Shown: positions 1 through 8,760 of the stretch, piece by piece
Layout of the letters: every line of letters starts with the position of its first letter
Numbering within the stretch: the first letter of the stretch is position 1
DNA from: Tessaracoccus aquimaris
GTDB lineage: Bacteria; Actinomycetota; Actinomycetes; Propionibacteriales; Propionibacteriaceae
Length of the DNA: 64,000 nt
Assembly (NCBI RefSeq): GCF_001997345.1
Contig: NZ_CP019606.1
Span: forward strand, 3,410,001-3,474,000
Direction: 5' to 3'
Program-made: the position numbers and the translations under genes
Notes under the pieces: model-generated
Seen by the model: the letters and a program-made list of their open reading frames with translations, nothing else
Databases searched by the model: none
What the model was told of the DNA's origin: nothing

Positions 1-39
1 GGTCGTGCCGGCCGCTTCAGCGAGCTCCCCGATCCGCAT
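1..39 (-). CDS. merR: MerR-family regulator, N-terminal fragment (window edge)
   Basis: Only the first 13 codons lie in the window; the gene runs off the left edge. They read MRIGELAEAAGTT, the usual opening of the MerR winged-helix DNA-binding domain. The gene is divergent from merA, and a MerR-type promoter sits between them. This is the standard arrangement of a regulator repressing itself and activating a mercury operon. Family membership is clear. Mercury specificity is inferred from the merA neighbour, because the metal-binding cysteines would lie outside the window. Confidence 0.75.
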   Translation of the reverse strand, partial: MRIGELAEAAGTT

Positions 40-70
40 CCTCACCCCTCGTGTGTCACAGGTCTCACCC

Positions 71-101
71 TTGACCTTCCCCTGTACTGGAAGCTTTAGT
101 A
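71..101 (+). promoter_or_regulatory. MerR-type promoter/operator of merA
   Basis: A TTGACC -35 box at 71-76 is followed by a TTTAGT/TTAGTA -10 region at 95-101. The 18-19 bp spacer is overlong, which is the hallmark of promoters untwisted by MerR-family activators. The spacer holds an inverted repeat, CTTCC at 76-80 and GGAAG at 89-93, where the regulator dimer would bind. Confidence 0.7.
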
Positions 102-146
102 TCGCCGCATCAGGAGGATTTCTCAACAGTCCGGGGAGGGTTCGGG

Positions 147-1571
147 ATGCAGTCGAAGATTGATCTGGCCGTGATCGGGTCGGGTGGCGCGGCGTTCGCC
201 GCAGCGATCCGCGCCACCACGCTGGGCAAGTCGGTGGTGATGGTCGAGCGCGGTACGTTCGGCGGCACCTGCGTGAACACCGGGTGCGTGCCGTCCAAGG
301 CGCTGATAGCGGCCGCCGAGGCCCGCCACGTGGCCGCGGACGCGGGCTCCCGGTTCCCGGGGATCGCCGCCACCGCGGGCGCGGTCGACATGCCCGGGCT
401 GGTGGGTGGCAAGCAGGACCTGGTCGAGGCGATGCGGGGTGAGAAGTACTTCGACGTGGCCGAAGCCTACGGCTGGCCGGTCCGCCAGGGCCAGGCGGCC
501 TTCGCCGGCACCCCGGATGCGCCTGTGCTGGAGGTCACCGCCGCTGAAGGCACCGTGGAAACCATCGAGTCCGCCCATTACCTGATCGCTACCGGCACCC
601 GTCCCTGGGTCCCGCTCATCCAGGGGCTGGACGGCGTCGAGTACCTGACCTCGACGTCGGCGATGGAACTGTCCGAGCGCCCCGACTCGCTGCTGGTGCT
701 CGGCGGTGGCTACGTGGCGCTGGAGCTGGCCCAGATGTTCGCCCGGCTCGGCTCGAAGGTGACCCTGCTGGTGCGTTCTCGGCTGGCGTCGAAGGAGGAG
801 CCGGAGGTTTCCAGATCATTGCAGGAAGTCTTCGCCGACGAGGGCATCCGGGTGGTCCGCCGCGCTGTTCCCTCCCGCGTTGCCCGCGATACCGTCACCG
901 GGCAGGTCGTCGTCATGGCCGAGGTCTCGGGCGGCGAGCAGGAGTTCCGTGCCGACGAGATCCTCGTCGCGCTCGGACGCCGCCCGGTCACCGAGGGGCT
1001 CAACCTCGAGGCCGTGGGGGTGAAGACCGGCGAGGCCGGACAGATCGTGGTCACCGACCAGTTGCAGACCGCCAACCCCCGCGTCTGGGCGGGCGGGGAT
1101 GTCACCGGGCACCCCGAGTTCGTCTATGTCGCGGCCCGGCACGGCACGATCGTCGCCGAGAACGCCTTCACCGACGCCAACACTTCGGTCGACTACACAC
1201 GGATGCCTCGGGTGACGTTCACCGGTCCCGCCATCGGCGCGGTCGGGATGACCGAGAAGGAGGTCATCGCGGCCGGGATCCGCTGCGACTGCCGCGTCCT
1301 GCCACTGGAGTACGTGCCCCGTGCGCTGGTGAACCGGGACATGCGTGGGTTCATCAAGATGGTCGCCAACGCCGACACCGGCGAGATCCTCGGTCTCACC
1401 GCTGTCGCCAAGGACGCCGGCGAGCTCGCCGCCGCCGGCGTCCACATCCTCGGCAAGACCATCGCAGAAGTCGCCGACGCGTGGGCCCCATACCTGACCA
1501 TGGCCGAAGGCATCCGCATCGTCGCCAAGGCCTTCACCACCGACGTCTCGAAGCTGTCCTGCTGCGCCTGA
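147..1571 (+). CDS. merA: Mercuric reductase (short form, no HMA domain)
   Basis: Flavoprotein of the pyridine nucleotide-disulfide oxidoreductase family that reduces Hg(II) to volatile Hg(0) with NADPH in the cytoplasm. The 474 residues show an FAD-binding GSGGAA near residue 11, the redox motif GGTCVNTGCVPSK with cysteines at 42 and 47, a second nucleotide-binding GGGYVALE, and the vicinal pair CC at 472-473 near the C-terminus that hands Hg(II) to the active site. The N-terminal metal-binding HMA domain of many MerA proteins is absent, as in several actinobacterial forms. A GGGGAGGG ribosome-binding site lies at 133-140, and no earlier in-frame start exists. No merT, merP or merB follows; an IS element begins 50 bp downstream, so the operon may be truncated. 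Confidence 0.93.
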   Translation: MQSKIDLAVIGSGGAAFAAAIRATTLGKSVVMVERGTFGGTCVNTGCVPSKALIAAAEARHVAADAGSRFPGIAATAGAVDMPGLVGGKQDLVEAMRGEKYFDVAEAYGWPVRQGQAAFAGTPDAPVLEVTAAEGTVETIESAHYLIATGTRPWVPLIQGLDGVEYLTSTSAMELSERPDSLLVLGGGYVALELAQMFARLGSKVTLLVRSRLASKEEPEVSRSLQEVFADEGIRVVRRAVPSRVARDTVTGQVVVMAEVSGGEQEFRADEILVALGRRPVTEGLNLEAVGVKTGEAGQIVVTDQLQTANPRVWAGGDVTGHPEFVYVAARHGTIVAENAFTDANTSVDYTRMPRVTFTGPAIGAVGMTEKEVIAAGIRCDCRVLPLEYVPRALVNRDMRGFIKMVANADTGEILGLTAVAKDAGELAAAGVHILGKTIAEVADAWAPYLTMAEGIRIVAKAFTTDVSKLSCCA

Positions 1572-1621
1572 CCGCGCACTCACCCACCAGGAGTGACTAC
1601 AGCCCTACGCAACTCGGTGGA

Positions 1622-3074
1622 CCGGGTCAAGTTGTTTGTGTAAGGAGTTCGGTCTCCGGGTGGGTTAGAGGTAGGGGTTGATCCGGTCGGGGTAGGCGAT
1701 CGCGAGTTGGGCGAGGGCCTGTTTCCAGTTCGTGGTGACCTGCCCCTCGACGAGGCGGCCTTCGGCGTTGCGTTTCTGTCCCTTCTTGCGTCCTTTCTCC
1801 TTGGCGCGGTCGCGGGCCCGCTTGTCTTCGATGTTGCAGATCGCCAGCCAGAGCAGCTTCACGGCGGCCTCGTCGGAGGGGAAGTGGCCGCGGTTCTTCG
1901 TGACTTTCCGTAGCTGGTAGTTCAGCGACTCGATGGCGTTGGTGGTGTAGATCACGCGGCGCAGCATCGGTGGGAACGCCAGGAACGGCACGAACCGGGT
2001 CCAGGCGTCGGTGAACACGCGCACCGTGTTTGGGTTCGCCCGGCCGAGCTCGGAGGCTGCGAACGTGTCCAGGGCGGCCCGCGCGGACGGTTCGTCGGCG
2101 GCCTGGTAGATCGGCTTCAACGCCGCCGCCATCTGCTTGCGGTCCTTGTAGTTGACGAATCGCATCGCGGAGCGGATCAAGTGGACCACGCAGGTCTGAA
2201 CGGTCGACTGCGGCCAGGTGGCCTCGACGGCCTCGGGGAAACCGGTCAGCCCGTCGCAGCACACGATCAGGACGTCACGGACGCCGCGGTTGGCGAGCTG
2301 CGCGCAGACCCCAGCCCAGAACTTCGCCCCTTCAGTGGCCTGGATCCAGATCCCCAGCACATGTTTGATCCCGTCCATGTCGACGCCGATGGCGATGTGA
2401 GCGGCCTTGTTGCGTACGTGGGCGCCGTCGCGGACCTTCACGATCAGAGCGTCGAGGTAGATCACCGGGTAGAACGCCTCCAGCGGCCGCTGCTGCCAGA
2501 TCATCACCTCATCGGCGACTTCGTCGGTGATCTTCGAGATCGTCTCCCTCGAGATCTCGGTCCCGATGGTCGAGACGAGGTGATGCTCGATGTCGCGGAC
2601 CGTCATCCCGCCCGCATACAAGCTGATGATCATGTCATCGAGGCCTGACAGGCGCCTGGAGCCCTTCGGGACCAGCATCGGGGTAAACGAGCCGTCCCGA
2701 TCGCGGGGGATCGCCAGATCGACGTCACCGACGCTGGTGGCCACCGTCTTCGGGTACGACCCGTTGCGCGAGTTCGGGAACATCGAGGCTTCAGCGTCGC
2801 CCTTGTCGTAGCCGAGGTGGTCGGCGAGTTCGGCCTGGAGGCCTCGCTCGAGGCCGGCCTTGATCAGTTGCTGGATCAGCCCGTCGCGGCCCTCCAGGCG
2901 GACGTCGCCGGCGTCGATGCGGGCATACAAGTCCTCCAGAGCCCCGGAGGCCTCCAACGCGGCCACGCCGTCGCGCTGCGCACGTCGCCGGTCTTCACGG
3001 TCGAGTTTGTCTATCACGGTCATCATTCTGCTTTCGTGTCAGGAGCAACCCCTTACACAAACCATCTGACACCC
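1622..3074. mobile_element. IS256-family insertion sequence, apparently intact
   Basis: The element carries one full-length transposase gene between inverted ends. The inner end motif GTTTGTGTAAGG at 1634-1645 is matched exactly by its reverse complement at 3051-3062. Outward similarity continues imperfectly (GTCA at 1626-1629 pairs with the other end near 3067-3070), so the tips fall near 1622-1624 and 3074. I could not see a clean 8-9 bp target duplication; the flanks share only a loose CGGTG. The right tip touches the first readable codon of an IS1182-type transposase remnant. Confidence 0.8.
1665..3026 (-). CDS. IS256-family transposase
   Basis: Mutator-type DDE transposase of 453 residues, the normal length for IS256. 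The first catalytic Asp is seen in YLDALIVKVRDG and the second in VCCDGLTGFPEAV. The final conserved block TTNAIESLNYQLRKVTKNRG carries the catalytic Glu. The N-terminal zone before about residue 100 is the expected DNA-binding region. The frame is uninterrupted, so the element may be mobile. A fragment of a second, different IS256-type transposase lies at 8433-8705, so the locus has received this family more than once. Confidence 0.95.
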   Translation of the reverse strand: MMTVIDKLDREDRRRAQRDGVAALEASGALEDLYARIDAGDVRLEGRDGLIQQLIKAGLERGLQAELADHLGYDKGDAEASMFPNSRNGSYPKTVATSVGDVDLAIPRDRDGSFTPMLVPKGSRRLSGLDDMIISLYAGGMTVRDIEHHLVSTIGTEISRETISKITDEVADEVMIWQQRPLEAFYPVIYLDALIVKVRDGAHVRNKAAHIAIGVDMDGIKHVLGIWIQATEGAKFWAGVCAQLANRGVRDVLIVCCDGLTGFPEAVEATWPQSTVQTCVVHLIRSAMRFVNYKDRKQMAAALKPIYQAADEPSARAALDTFAASELGRANPNTVRVFTDAWTRFVPFLAFPPMLRRVIYTTNAIESLNYQLRKVTKNRGHFPSDEAAVKLLWLAICNIEDKRARDRAKEKGRKKGQKRNAEGRLVEGQVTTNWKQALAQLAIAYPDRINPYL

Positions 3075-3078
3075 TCCG

Positions 3079-3543
3079 GTGATCAAGCCCTGGCCGATCA
3101 AGCCACCGATCCCCGGCGGTTTCACCATCGACGACTTCACCGTCGACGAGGCAGCCGGCTCGGCGACCTGCCCTCAGGGTGTCACCCGCCCGATCAGCCC
3201 GACCCGGAAGGTGACCTTCGGTTCCGCCTGCACTGGGTGCCCGCTGCGGGATCAATGCACCACCGCCGTCAATGGTCGCAAGCTGCAACTCCATGAACAC
3301 GATGCTCTGCAGCGCGCTCACCGCGTCCGCGCCACCGACCCGGCCTTCCAGGACACCTACCGAAGCCTGCGACCCATGGTGGAGCGCTCGATCGCGTGGC
3401 TGACTCGCGGCGCCAGACGCGTGCCCTACCGCGGCGTCGCGAAGAACAACACCTGGCTCCACCACCGCGCCGCGGGTCTGAACCTGCGACGGCTCCTCAA
3501 CCTCGGTCTGGCCTGGGGCCCCACCAGCTGGGTTACCGCCTGA
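3079..3543 (+). pseudogene. IS1182-family transposase, C-terminal remnant
   Basis: About 154 residues matching the C-terminal third of IS1182-type transposases. Visible marks are IPGGFTIDDFTVD, a cysteine cluster GCPLRDQC and the closing block ERSIAWLTRGARRVPYRG followed by NLRRLLNLG. The catalytic N-terminal two thirds are missing. The readable frame begins right at the right tip of the IS256 element, so IS256 interrupted it. The missing 5' part is not found left of IS256, only about 50 bp from merA, so a deletion or rearrangement accompanied the insertion. The first GTG at 3079 is not a real start. Confidence 0.85.
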
Positions 3544-3738
3544 GCCGGGGCCCATGAGCACACGGCACCCGGATTACCAGCGGCCTCATGGGCCCGAGAA
3601 GACGTCCCTGACGCCCCGTTCCTCACAGGAGCCAACCGCGAGAATCCACGGCGGAGTCCCCACTGAGAGGCCCCAGACGCCACACTGCCCACCCAGAAAC
3701 CACCAAGCAGACAGCAACAGCCGTTCTTCAGCAGTCTC

Positions 3739-4353
3739 CTAGTCGCGGAGGCGGGCGCTCACCCAGTCGACGAGCGTGCCCAGCCGCTGCCAGGCGTCAC
3801 CGACGGCGTCGGTGAAGTCCGCCTCGCCCGTTGCAGTGATCTCCCGCATGACGTGCAGCGACTTGTGTCGCAGGAGGTCGATGCGGGGATGGTCCTTGGA
3901 GTGTCCCCGAGGGGCGGTCTTCAACTGGTCGCCGCCGACCACCCATCCCTCCTCGCGGAGTTCGGCAACGATCGCCGCCAACCGGGCCCCGGCCTCGTCG
4001 TCGGCGACCGCCTCGCGGAAGCGGGTGAGGGCATCGGCGTCGGCGGCGTAGAAACCGCCCCCCGCCGTCGCCTCCCGCGCATTGACCTCGACGTAGTAAC
4101 CGCAGGCCGGGCCGGTGGCGATGTAGGCGCCCTGATGTGTCTTGTAGGGCGACTTGTCGGCGGAGAATCGCACGTCGCGGTGGGGGCGGAACAGCTTGGC
4201 GTCGCCGAACTCCGGCTGCAGCGCCTCGGTGACCTCCTCGAGCGGTCCGCGCACGTGCTCGTCGTAGCGGGGCTTGTTGGCAAGCCACCACTCGCGGGTG
4301 TTGTTCAGTTCCAGGTCGCGGTAGAAGGCCATCGCGTCGGCTGGAAAGCTCAT
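3739..4353 (-). CDS. DUF2461 family protein
   Basis: A 204-residue cytoplasmic protein of the DUF2461 (TIGR02453) family, whose biochemical role is not established. Typical blocks are the N-terminal FYRDLELNNTREWWLANK, the central RDVRFSADKSPYKTH and a glycine-rich GYYVEV segment. The length fits the family. The start ATG at 4353 begins MSFPADAMAFY. It reads away from the IS1182 remnant, and about 195 bp of non-coding DNA separate them. It is the first apparently resident gene after the mobile block. Confidence 0.85.
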   Translation of the reverse strand: MSFPADAMAFYRDLELNNTREWWLANKPRYDEHVRGPLEEVTEALQPEFGDAKLFRPHRDVRFSADKSPYKTHQGAYIATGPACGYYVEVNAREATAGGGFYAADADALTRFREAVADDEAGARLAAIVAELREEGWVVGGDQLKTAPRGHSKDHPRIDLLRHKSLHVMREITATGEADFTDAVGDAWQRLGTLVDWVSARLRD

Positions 4354-4422
4354 CCGCCCAGTCTTCCCCAGGGATCAAGCACTCCGGGGTGGTCCGGGGT
4401 CACTTTCCTGCCACGACGCTGC

Positions 4423-5856
4423 TCATTCGGCGATCAACCGGGCGACCACCTTCGGTTCGGGCTTGCTCAGCGACCCGAGGGTCGGCAGCACCGTGGCGGC
4501 CACGACGACGACGAACAACACCAGCACCACCCAGAACAGGCTCGCCCACGGCACGGCGATGACGAACGGCATGCCGATGGCCTGCATCGACTGCTGGCAG
4601 AGCACCAGCGCGATCGTCACCGGGACGGCACTCAGCAGGAGCGCGTTGACGGCCATGATCACCGCCTCGTAAGCGGGCATGGCGACGCGCTGGGCGGGGG
4701 TGGCCCCGACGACGCCAGCCAGCGCCAGCTCGGCGTCGCGCTGCCTGCTCATCATGATCAGCGAGCCGATGCCGCCGCCGAGCGCAATGATCAGCGGCAT
4801 CCCCAACAGCGGCAGCATGGTCGAGAGCCCGATGTTCTCCAACTGGCCCTCCGCGCCGGCCGCGCGCAGCATGGCGTTGAGGGATTCGCCCACCATCACC
4901 ATGCCCACGAGCAGCGAGATGCTGAACATCATCGGCACCACGGTGCGCGCCATCCGCATGCCGCGGGCGACGATGTTCTGCCTGGCCATCCGCCACACGG
5001 GGTCGACGGCCGGGATGAGCCCGGCCCAGATCCTCGTCAGCGGGCCGACCAGCAGCGGCGTCAGCATGCCCACCAGCGCCGTCGCCAGCACCAGGGAGAA
5101 CACCGTGCCCTGCATGGCGGTGCTGAACGCTGCGTTGCCGGCATCAGGGTCTTCGGACATTCCCTTCACGACGGTGGGGATGGCGAAGAAGGCGGCGACG
5201 GCCAGTGCGAGGAGCACGACGCGGATCCACTTCCCGACGCCGAAGCGCTCGGTGGAGGCGCCGGTGGTGGCCTGGCGGAGAGCCTCGACGGGCGCGATCA
5301 TGCTGGCGCGCTTGGCCTGCCTGGCGCCGCCGATCAGCGCGACGATCACCGTGAAGCCGGCGGCCAGGATCACCGCGGTGGGGGAGTAGACGGCCGGCGG
5401 GGGCGGACCGGTGTAGTCGCCGGATTGCGCCCGCGAGCCCATCGTGAGATCGAGCAGCGGCTGCAGCAGGAGCATCGCCAGCAGCTGCCCGACCACTGCG
5501 CTGGCCAGGGAGACGGCGATGAGCTGGATGCGCACCGTGCCGCGGATCTGGGCGGGGGTGGCCCCCACCAGCCCCAGGCGGGCCAGCGACCCGCGCCGGG
5601 AATCCACCACCAGGCTGGTGGCAGACGAGATGACGGCGATGCCCACCACCACCGAGAGGAACAGGTTGGTGGAGGCCGAGAAGGTGAGCGCGAACACCTC
5701 GACCTCGGGCAGGAGGCCCCTGGCTCCCGCGTTGACCGCGGTGGCCTGGAGCAGCCCAGAGAGCCCCAGGCCGAGGTTGACGGCGACGAACACCAGCGCC
5801 ACGCCGAGCCACGCCGTCCACGAGTCCCTCAGCTCGGCGAGCTGGACGTCACGCAT
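4423..5856 (-). CDS. ABC transporter permease, FtsX-like
   Basis: Integral membrane subunit of a MacB/FtsX-type ABC exporter, 477 residues. About ten hydrophobic segments are visible in two FtsX-type blocks: one near residues 20-190 and one near 310-470, each with a membrane helix followed by a polar loop (for example GARQAKRASMIAPVEAL). Proteins of this class usually move lipids, peptides or drugs, or transmit mechanical force; the substrate cannot be read here. Its start overlaps the end of the ATPase gene by 8 bp, so the pair is translationally coupled. It is shorter than the 800-residue actinobacterial FtsX exporters because the extracellular domains are reduced. Confidence 0.88.
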   Translation of the reverse strand: MRDVQLAELRDSWTAWLGVALVFVAVNLGLGLSGLLQATAVNAGARGLLPEVEVFALTFSASTNLFLSVVVGIAVISSATSLVVDSRRGSLARLGLVGATPAQIRGTVRIQLIAVSLASAVVGQLLAMLLLQPLLDLTMGSRAQSGDYTGPPPPAVYSPTAVILAAGFTVIVALIGGARQAKRASMIAPVEALRQATTGASTERFGVGKWIRVVLLALAVAAFFAIPTVVKGMSEDPDAGNAAFSTAMQGTVFSLVLATALVGMLTPLLVGPLTRIWAGLIPAVDPVWRMARQNIVARGMRMARTVVPMMFSISLLVGMVMVGESLNAMLRAAGAEGQLENIGLSTMLPLLGMPLIIALGGGIGSLIMMSRQRDAELALAGVVGATPAQRVAMPAYEAVIMAVNALLLSAVPVTIALVLCQQSMQAIGMPFVIAVPWASLFWVVLVLFVVVVAATVLPTLGSLSKPEPKVVARLIAE

Positions 5857-6607
5857 CGGAGCCGCTGAGTTCGGCGAGGCTGGAGGCGACCTCGGTCACC
5901 GACGGGCGGGCGAGCTCGTGGACGAGCAGCCCGTCGCGCATGAACAGCACCCTGTCGCAGGCAGCGGCCACCTTGGGGTCGTGGGTCACGACGAGCACGC
6001 ACTGGCCGGGGCTGTGCGCGATGGTGGTGAGTTCCTCCAGCACGACGTCGCCCGTGCGGGTGTCCAGTGCGCCGGTGGGTTCGTCGGCGAAGATGATCTG
6101 CGGCCGCTGCGCCAGCACCCGGGCCAGCGCCACGCGTTGCTGCTCGCCGCCGGACATCGACGGCGGCCGGGCACCCAATCGTTCGCCGAGGCCCACCTTC
6201 TGCAGGGCCTCGCGCACGAGGTCGGCCGGCGGCTGCTCACGCCTCAGGCGGTAGGGGAGCTCCACGTTCTGGGTGGCGGTCAGCGTGGGGATGAGGTTGT
6301 AGGACTGGAAGACGAACCCCACCTCGCGGCGGCGGAGCTTGGCGAGGTCGGCCTTGCTGAGCTGGGTGACGTCGCGCCCGAGCATGGTGGTGCGGCCGCT
6401 GGTCACCGATTCGAGCCCGGCCACGCAGTAGAGGAGGGTGGACTTGCCTGAGCCCGAGGGCCCCATCACGGCCACCATCTCCGACTCGCGCACCTGGAAC
6501 GACACCCCGTGGAGGATCTCCACCTTGCGCTTCCCGACGGAGAAGGACTTGTGGACGTCGTCTGCGGTGACGAGTGGGCCCTGAGTAGGCATGAAGGTGT
6601 TGGTCAT
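5849..6607 (-). CDS. ABC transporter ATP-binding protein (MacB/LolD type)
   Basis: Cytoplasmic ATPase partner of the FtsX-like permease. Motifs in the 252-residue product are Walker A GPSGSGKST, the Q-loop in VFQSYNLIPTLTA, the ABC signature MSGGEQQRVALARVL, Walker B IIFADEPTGALD and the switch His in VVTHD. I chose the ATG at 6607 because GGAGG lies 6 bp upstream of it. Longer readings run into the IS481 end and the gene's own promoter region. The upstream region ends at the relic IS256 end and the IS481 element, so the original promoter may be disturbed. Confidence 0.92.
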   Translation of the reverse strand: MTNTFMPTQGPLVTADDVHKSFSVGKRKVEILHGVSFQVRESEMVAVMGPSGSGKSTLLYCVAGLESVTSGRTTMLGRDVTQLSKADLAKLRRREVGFVFQSYNLIPTLTATQNVELPYRLRREQPPADLVREALQKVGLGERLGARPPSMSGGEQQRVALARVLAQRPQIIFADEPTGALDTRTGDVVLEELTTIAHSPGQCVLVVTHDPKVAAACDRVLFMRDGLLVHELARPSVTEVASSLAELSGSDA

Positions 6608-6719
6608 GGGAGACCTCCGGTCATAACATGTTGTCGAGGGCGACGCTACACCCGCCTCGGCCCGCTTCCGCGTTCGTCCCACCGAAGTGTCAAACGAACG
6701 GTGTAACTGGGTTGTGTTG

Positions 6720-8416
6720 TGTGATGTCTCACGACATCGTGGCCGGTTGTGTCTCGGGACTTCGTTGACGGTTGGGTGTCTCATGACTTCGTGGACGGTC
6801 GGTTCTGGGTGGGTCCGTGCCAGCCGTGGCGGGTGGTCGGTTTGTCGTAGGTCGCGATGGTGTGTCCTTGTGCGTCGGTGATGGTGACGGTGTCGGCATC
6901 CCAGCTGATCGTGACGTGTTCGCCTCGGCGTTTGTAGCCGGCGTAGAACTTGGAGGCGAGGGCTCCGACGTAGCCGCCTTTGGTGACGGTGCGCATGGCG
7001 GTCCCGCTGATCCCGGCGGAGGGGCTCTGGCGGGTGGTCTTCATCGGGGTGCCCTGCTGGGGGTTGCGTGGCCCGTAGTACATGCCGGTGGTCGCGGGTC
7101 GAGGGTAGGTGTTGATGACCTCGCCGTTGAGGTCGATGATCTCTACTGCGGCTGGGGTCCAGGTCACGTGGACATGCTGCCCGGCCCGGCTGGTGGCCAC
7201 GTAGAACAGGCAGCTGAGCGTCTTGATCTGGCCGTTGGGTCTGACCTTGACGAGGGCCTGTCCTGTAGCAGGGTGGAGGGTGAGCCGCGTTCTGGTAGCG
7301 ATCATGGCCGTCTCGGTGGAGGACGGTGTGGTCGTGGCGCGCGCCGAGGGTGGGATCTGCGGGAGGCGGGGTTCAGGAGTCGGTTCGGGTGCCGCCGGGG
7401 TAGCGGCCCACGCCTCGGCCGGGGTCTTGCCGTCGAGTGCTTGATGGGCTCGTTCGTTGTTGTAGTACTGGTCGAACTGGTCGACCAGTGCTTGCAAGGC
7501 CTCGATCGTCTTCGCGGGTGGCCTGGCGTTGAGCCACTTCTGCAGCGTCTGGTGGAACCGTTCGTTCTTGCCCTGGGTTGTCGGCCGGTCCGGTTTGCCG
7601 GTGATGGGCTTGACCCCGAGGTCGAGCAGGTAGTCGACCAGCTTGCCGGTGAAGCCGCGGCGGGTGGGGTTGAACGCCAATCCGTTGTCGGACAGCAGCC
7701 GCTGCGGGACGCCCCAGCGGCGGATCGCGGTAGACACGACCAACACAGCGGCTTTGGCTGTCTCGCCGTCGGCGACGAGGCTTGCGGTGGCGAGCCGGGA
7801 GTGGTCGTCGATGACCTGGTGGATCGACACGCTGGTGCCATCAGCCAGTGACCAGGCGAACGCGTCGATCTGCCAACAGCAGTTCGGGGCCGGGTAGACG
7901 AACCGGCGGTTCGCCGCCCGCGGCCGCTTACGCGGTTCCGGCTTGGACACGCCAGCGGCAGCGAACGCACGAGCGAGTGTAGCCCTTGAGGGCGGGTTCA
8001 GCCCCTGTCGGCGCATCCTGGCCAGCACTGACAAGGGGCCGGCGTCCAGCCCCTGCTCGGAGAGCCAAGCTCGGACGGCCAGCGCGTGCTCGATCACCTG
8101 CTGGTCGGTCCGGTTCGGGCTGTGATGGGGGCGGCGTGAGCCCGGCTCTGTCGCGCCGACCGGACCGACCTCACCGGCCTGGCGTCTGATCTTGTAGAAC
8201 ACCGCCCGACTGATCTGGTGCCGCTCGCAGAAGCGCGTGACCGCACCCCGCTCGGCATCATCGGGCCAGTTCGCGATCGCCCACCGCACGTCCGCGGGCA
8301 CGTGGTTGAAATCCATGCCCAAACCAACCACCCGCACCCAGTGCCCACGATGTCGTGAGACTCACTGTCCACGATGTCCCGAGACAGAACCGGCCACGAT
8401 GTCGTGAGACTTCACA
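6720..8416. mobile_element. IS481-family insertion sequence with triple-repeat ends
   Basis: One transposase gene lies between ends built of three related 22-25 bp units. On the left, copies of TGTCTC..GAC(A/T)TCGT(G/T)G begin near 6726, 6752 and 6779. On the right, the inverse copies lie near 8344-8367, 8370-8390 and 8394-8412. The outer units are near-perfect inverses (TGTGA-GTCTCACGACATCGTGGCCGG). TAACTGGGTTGTGTTG occurs directly at 6704-6719 and again at 8417-8432, consistent with a 16 bp target duplication. The duplicated DNA is the end of an older IS256-type relic. Confidence 0.82.
6781..8337 (-). CDS. IS481-family transposase
   Basis: DDE integrase-type transposase of 518 residues. 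The N-terminal 130 residues hold helix-turn-helix regions (RFCERHQISRAVFYKIRR). The rve core begins at CCWQIDAFAW with the first Asp; the second Asp is in LLSDNGLAFNP and the Glu in QGKNERFHQTLQKWL. The tail of about 170 residues after the core has two beta-rich repeats resembling C-terminal IS481 extensions. The frame is open from end to end. The stop codon lies inside the left terminal repeat unit, so the gene fills the element. Confidence 0.92.
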   Translation of the reverse strand: MRVVGLGMDFNHVPADVRWAIANWPDDAERGAVTRFCERHQISRAVFYKIRRQAGEVGPVGATEPGSRRPHHSPNRTDQQVIEHALAVRAWLSEQGLDAGPLSVLARMRRQGLNPPSRATLARAFAAAGVSKPEPRKRPRAANRRFVYPAPNCCWQIDAFAWSLADGTSVSIHQVIDDHSRLATASLVADGETAKAAVLVVSTAIRRWGVPQRLLSDNGLAFNPTRRGFTGKLVDYLLDLGVKPITGKPDRPTTQGKNERFHQTLQKWLNARPPAKTIEALQALVDQFDQYYNNERAHQALDGKTPAEAWAATPAAPEPTPEPRLPQIPPSARATTTPSSTETAMIATRTRLTLHPATGQALVKVRPNGQIKTLSCLFYVATSRAGQHVHVTWTPAAVEIIDLNGEVINTYPRPATTGMYYGPRNPQQGTPMKTTRQSPSAGISGTAMRTVTKGGYVGALASKFYAGYKRRGEHVTISWDADTVTITDAQGHTIATYDKPTTRHGWHGPTQNRPSTKS

Positions 8417-8432
8417 TAACTGGGTTGTGTTG

Positions 8433-8705
8433 TCATGCTGGTCTGGGGCTGCTGAGGCGGCCGTCGAATCGGATGTCGAAAGCGTTGAGGGCTTCCTTCC
8501 ATCTCTGGGTCCAGCGGGCCCTGCCTTTGCCTGTGGGGTCGAGCGCCATGACGGCGAGGTAGACACACTTGAGCGCGGCCTGCTCGTTGGGGAAGTGCCC
8601 GCGGGCTCGGACGGCCTTGCGGATGCGGGCGTTGACCGACTCGATCGCATTCGTGGTGCACACGATGCGTCGGCGCTCACGACGAGTAGTGCGGACGCCA
8701 GCCAC
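8433..8705 (-). pseudogene. IS256-type transposase, C-terminal relic
   Basis: About 90 residues with the closing block of Mutator-type transposases, TTNAIESVNARIRKAVRARG followed by FPNEQAALKCVYLAV and RWKEALNAFDIRF. The catalytic Asp residues and N-terminus are gone. The break falls near 8700, just before the promoter region of the AbrB gene. It differs clearly from the intact IS256 transposase at 1665-3026, so it comes from another element. Its downstream end carries TAACTGGGTTGTG, into which the IS481 element has inserted. Confidence 0.85.
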
Positions 8706-8760
8706 GCGTTACTGATCCAACATTGTGTAGTAAAAGTAAGAATCGTGCTACTCTCAATGC

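Noticed and set aside
3554..3742. A 62-codon frame behind the IS1182 remnant
   Set aside because: No RBS, no recognisable motif, polar composition; most likely flanking DNA of the IS.
3853..5868. A 671-codon plus-strand open frame opposite the FtsX-like permease
   Set aside because: It is antisense to clear permease coding sequence, has a Gly/Arg/His-rich product without domain motifs, and results from high-GC codon bias.
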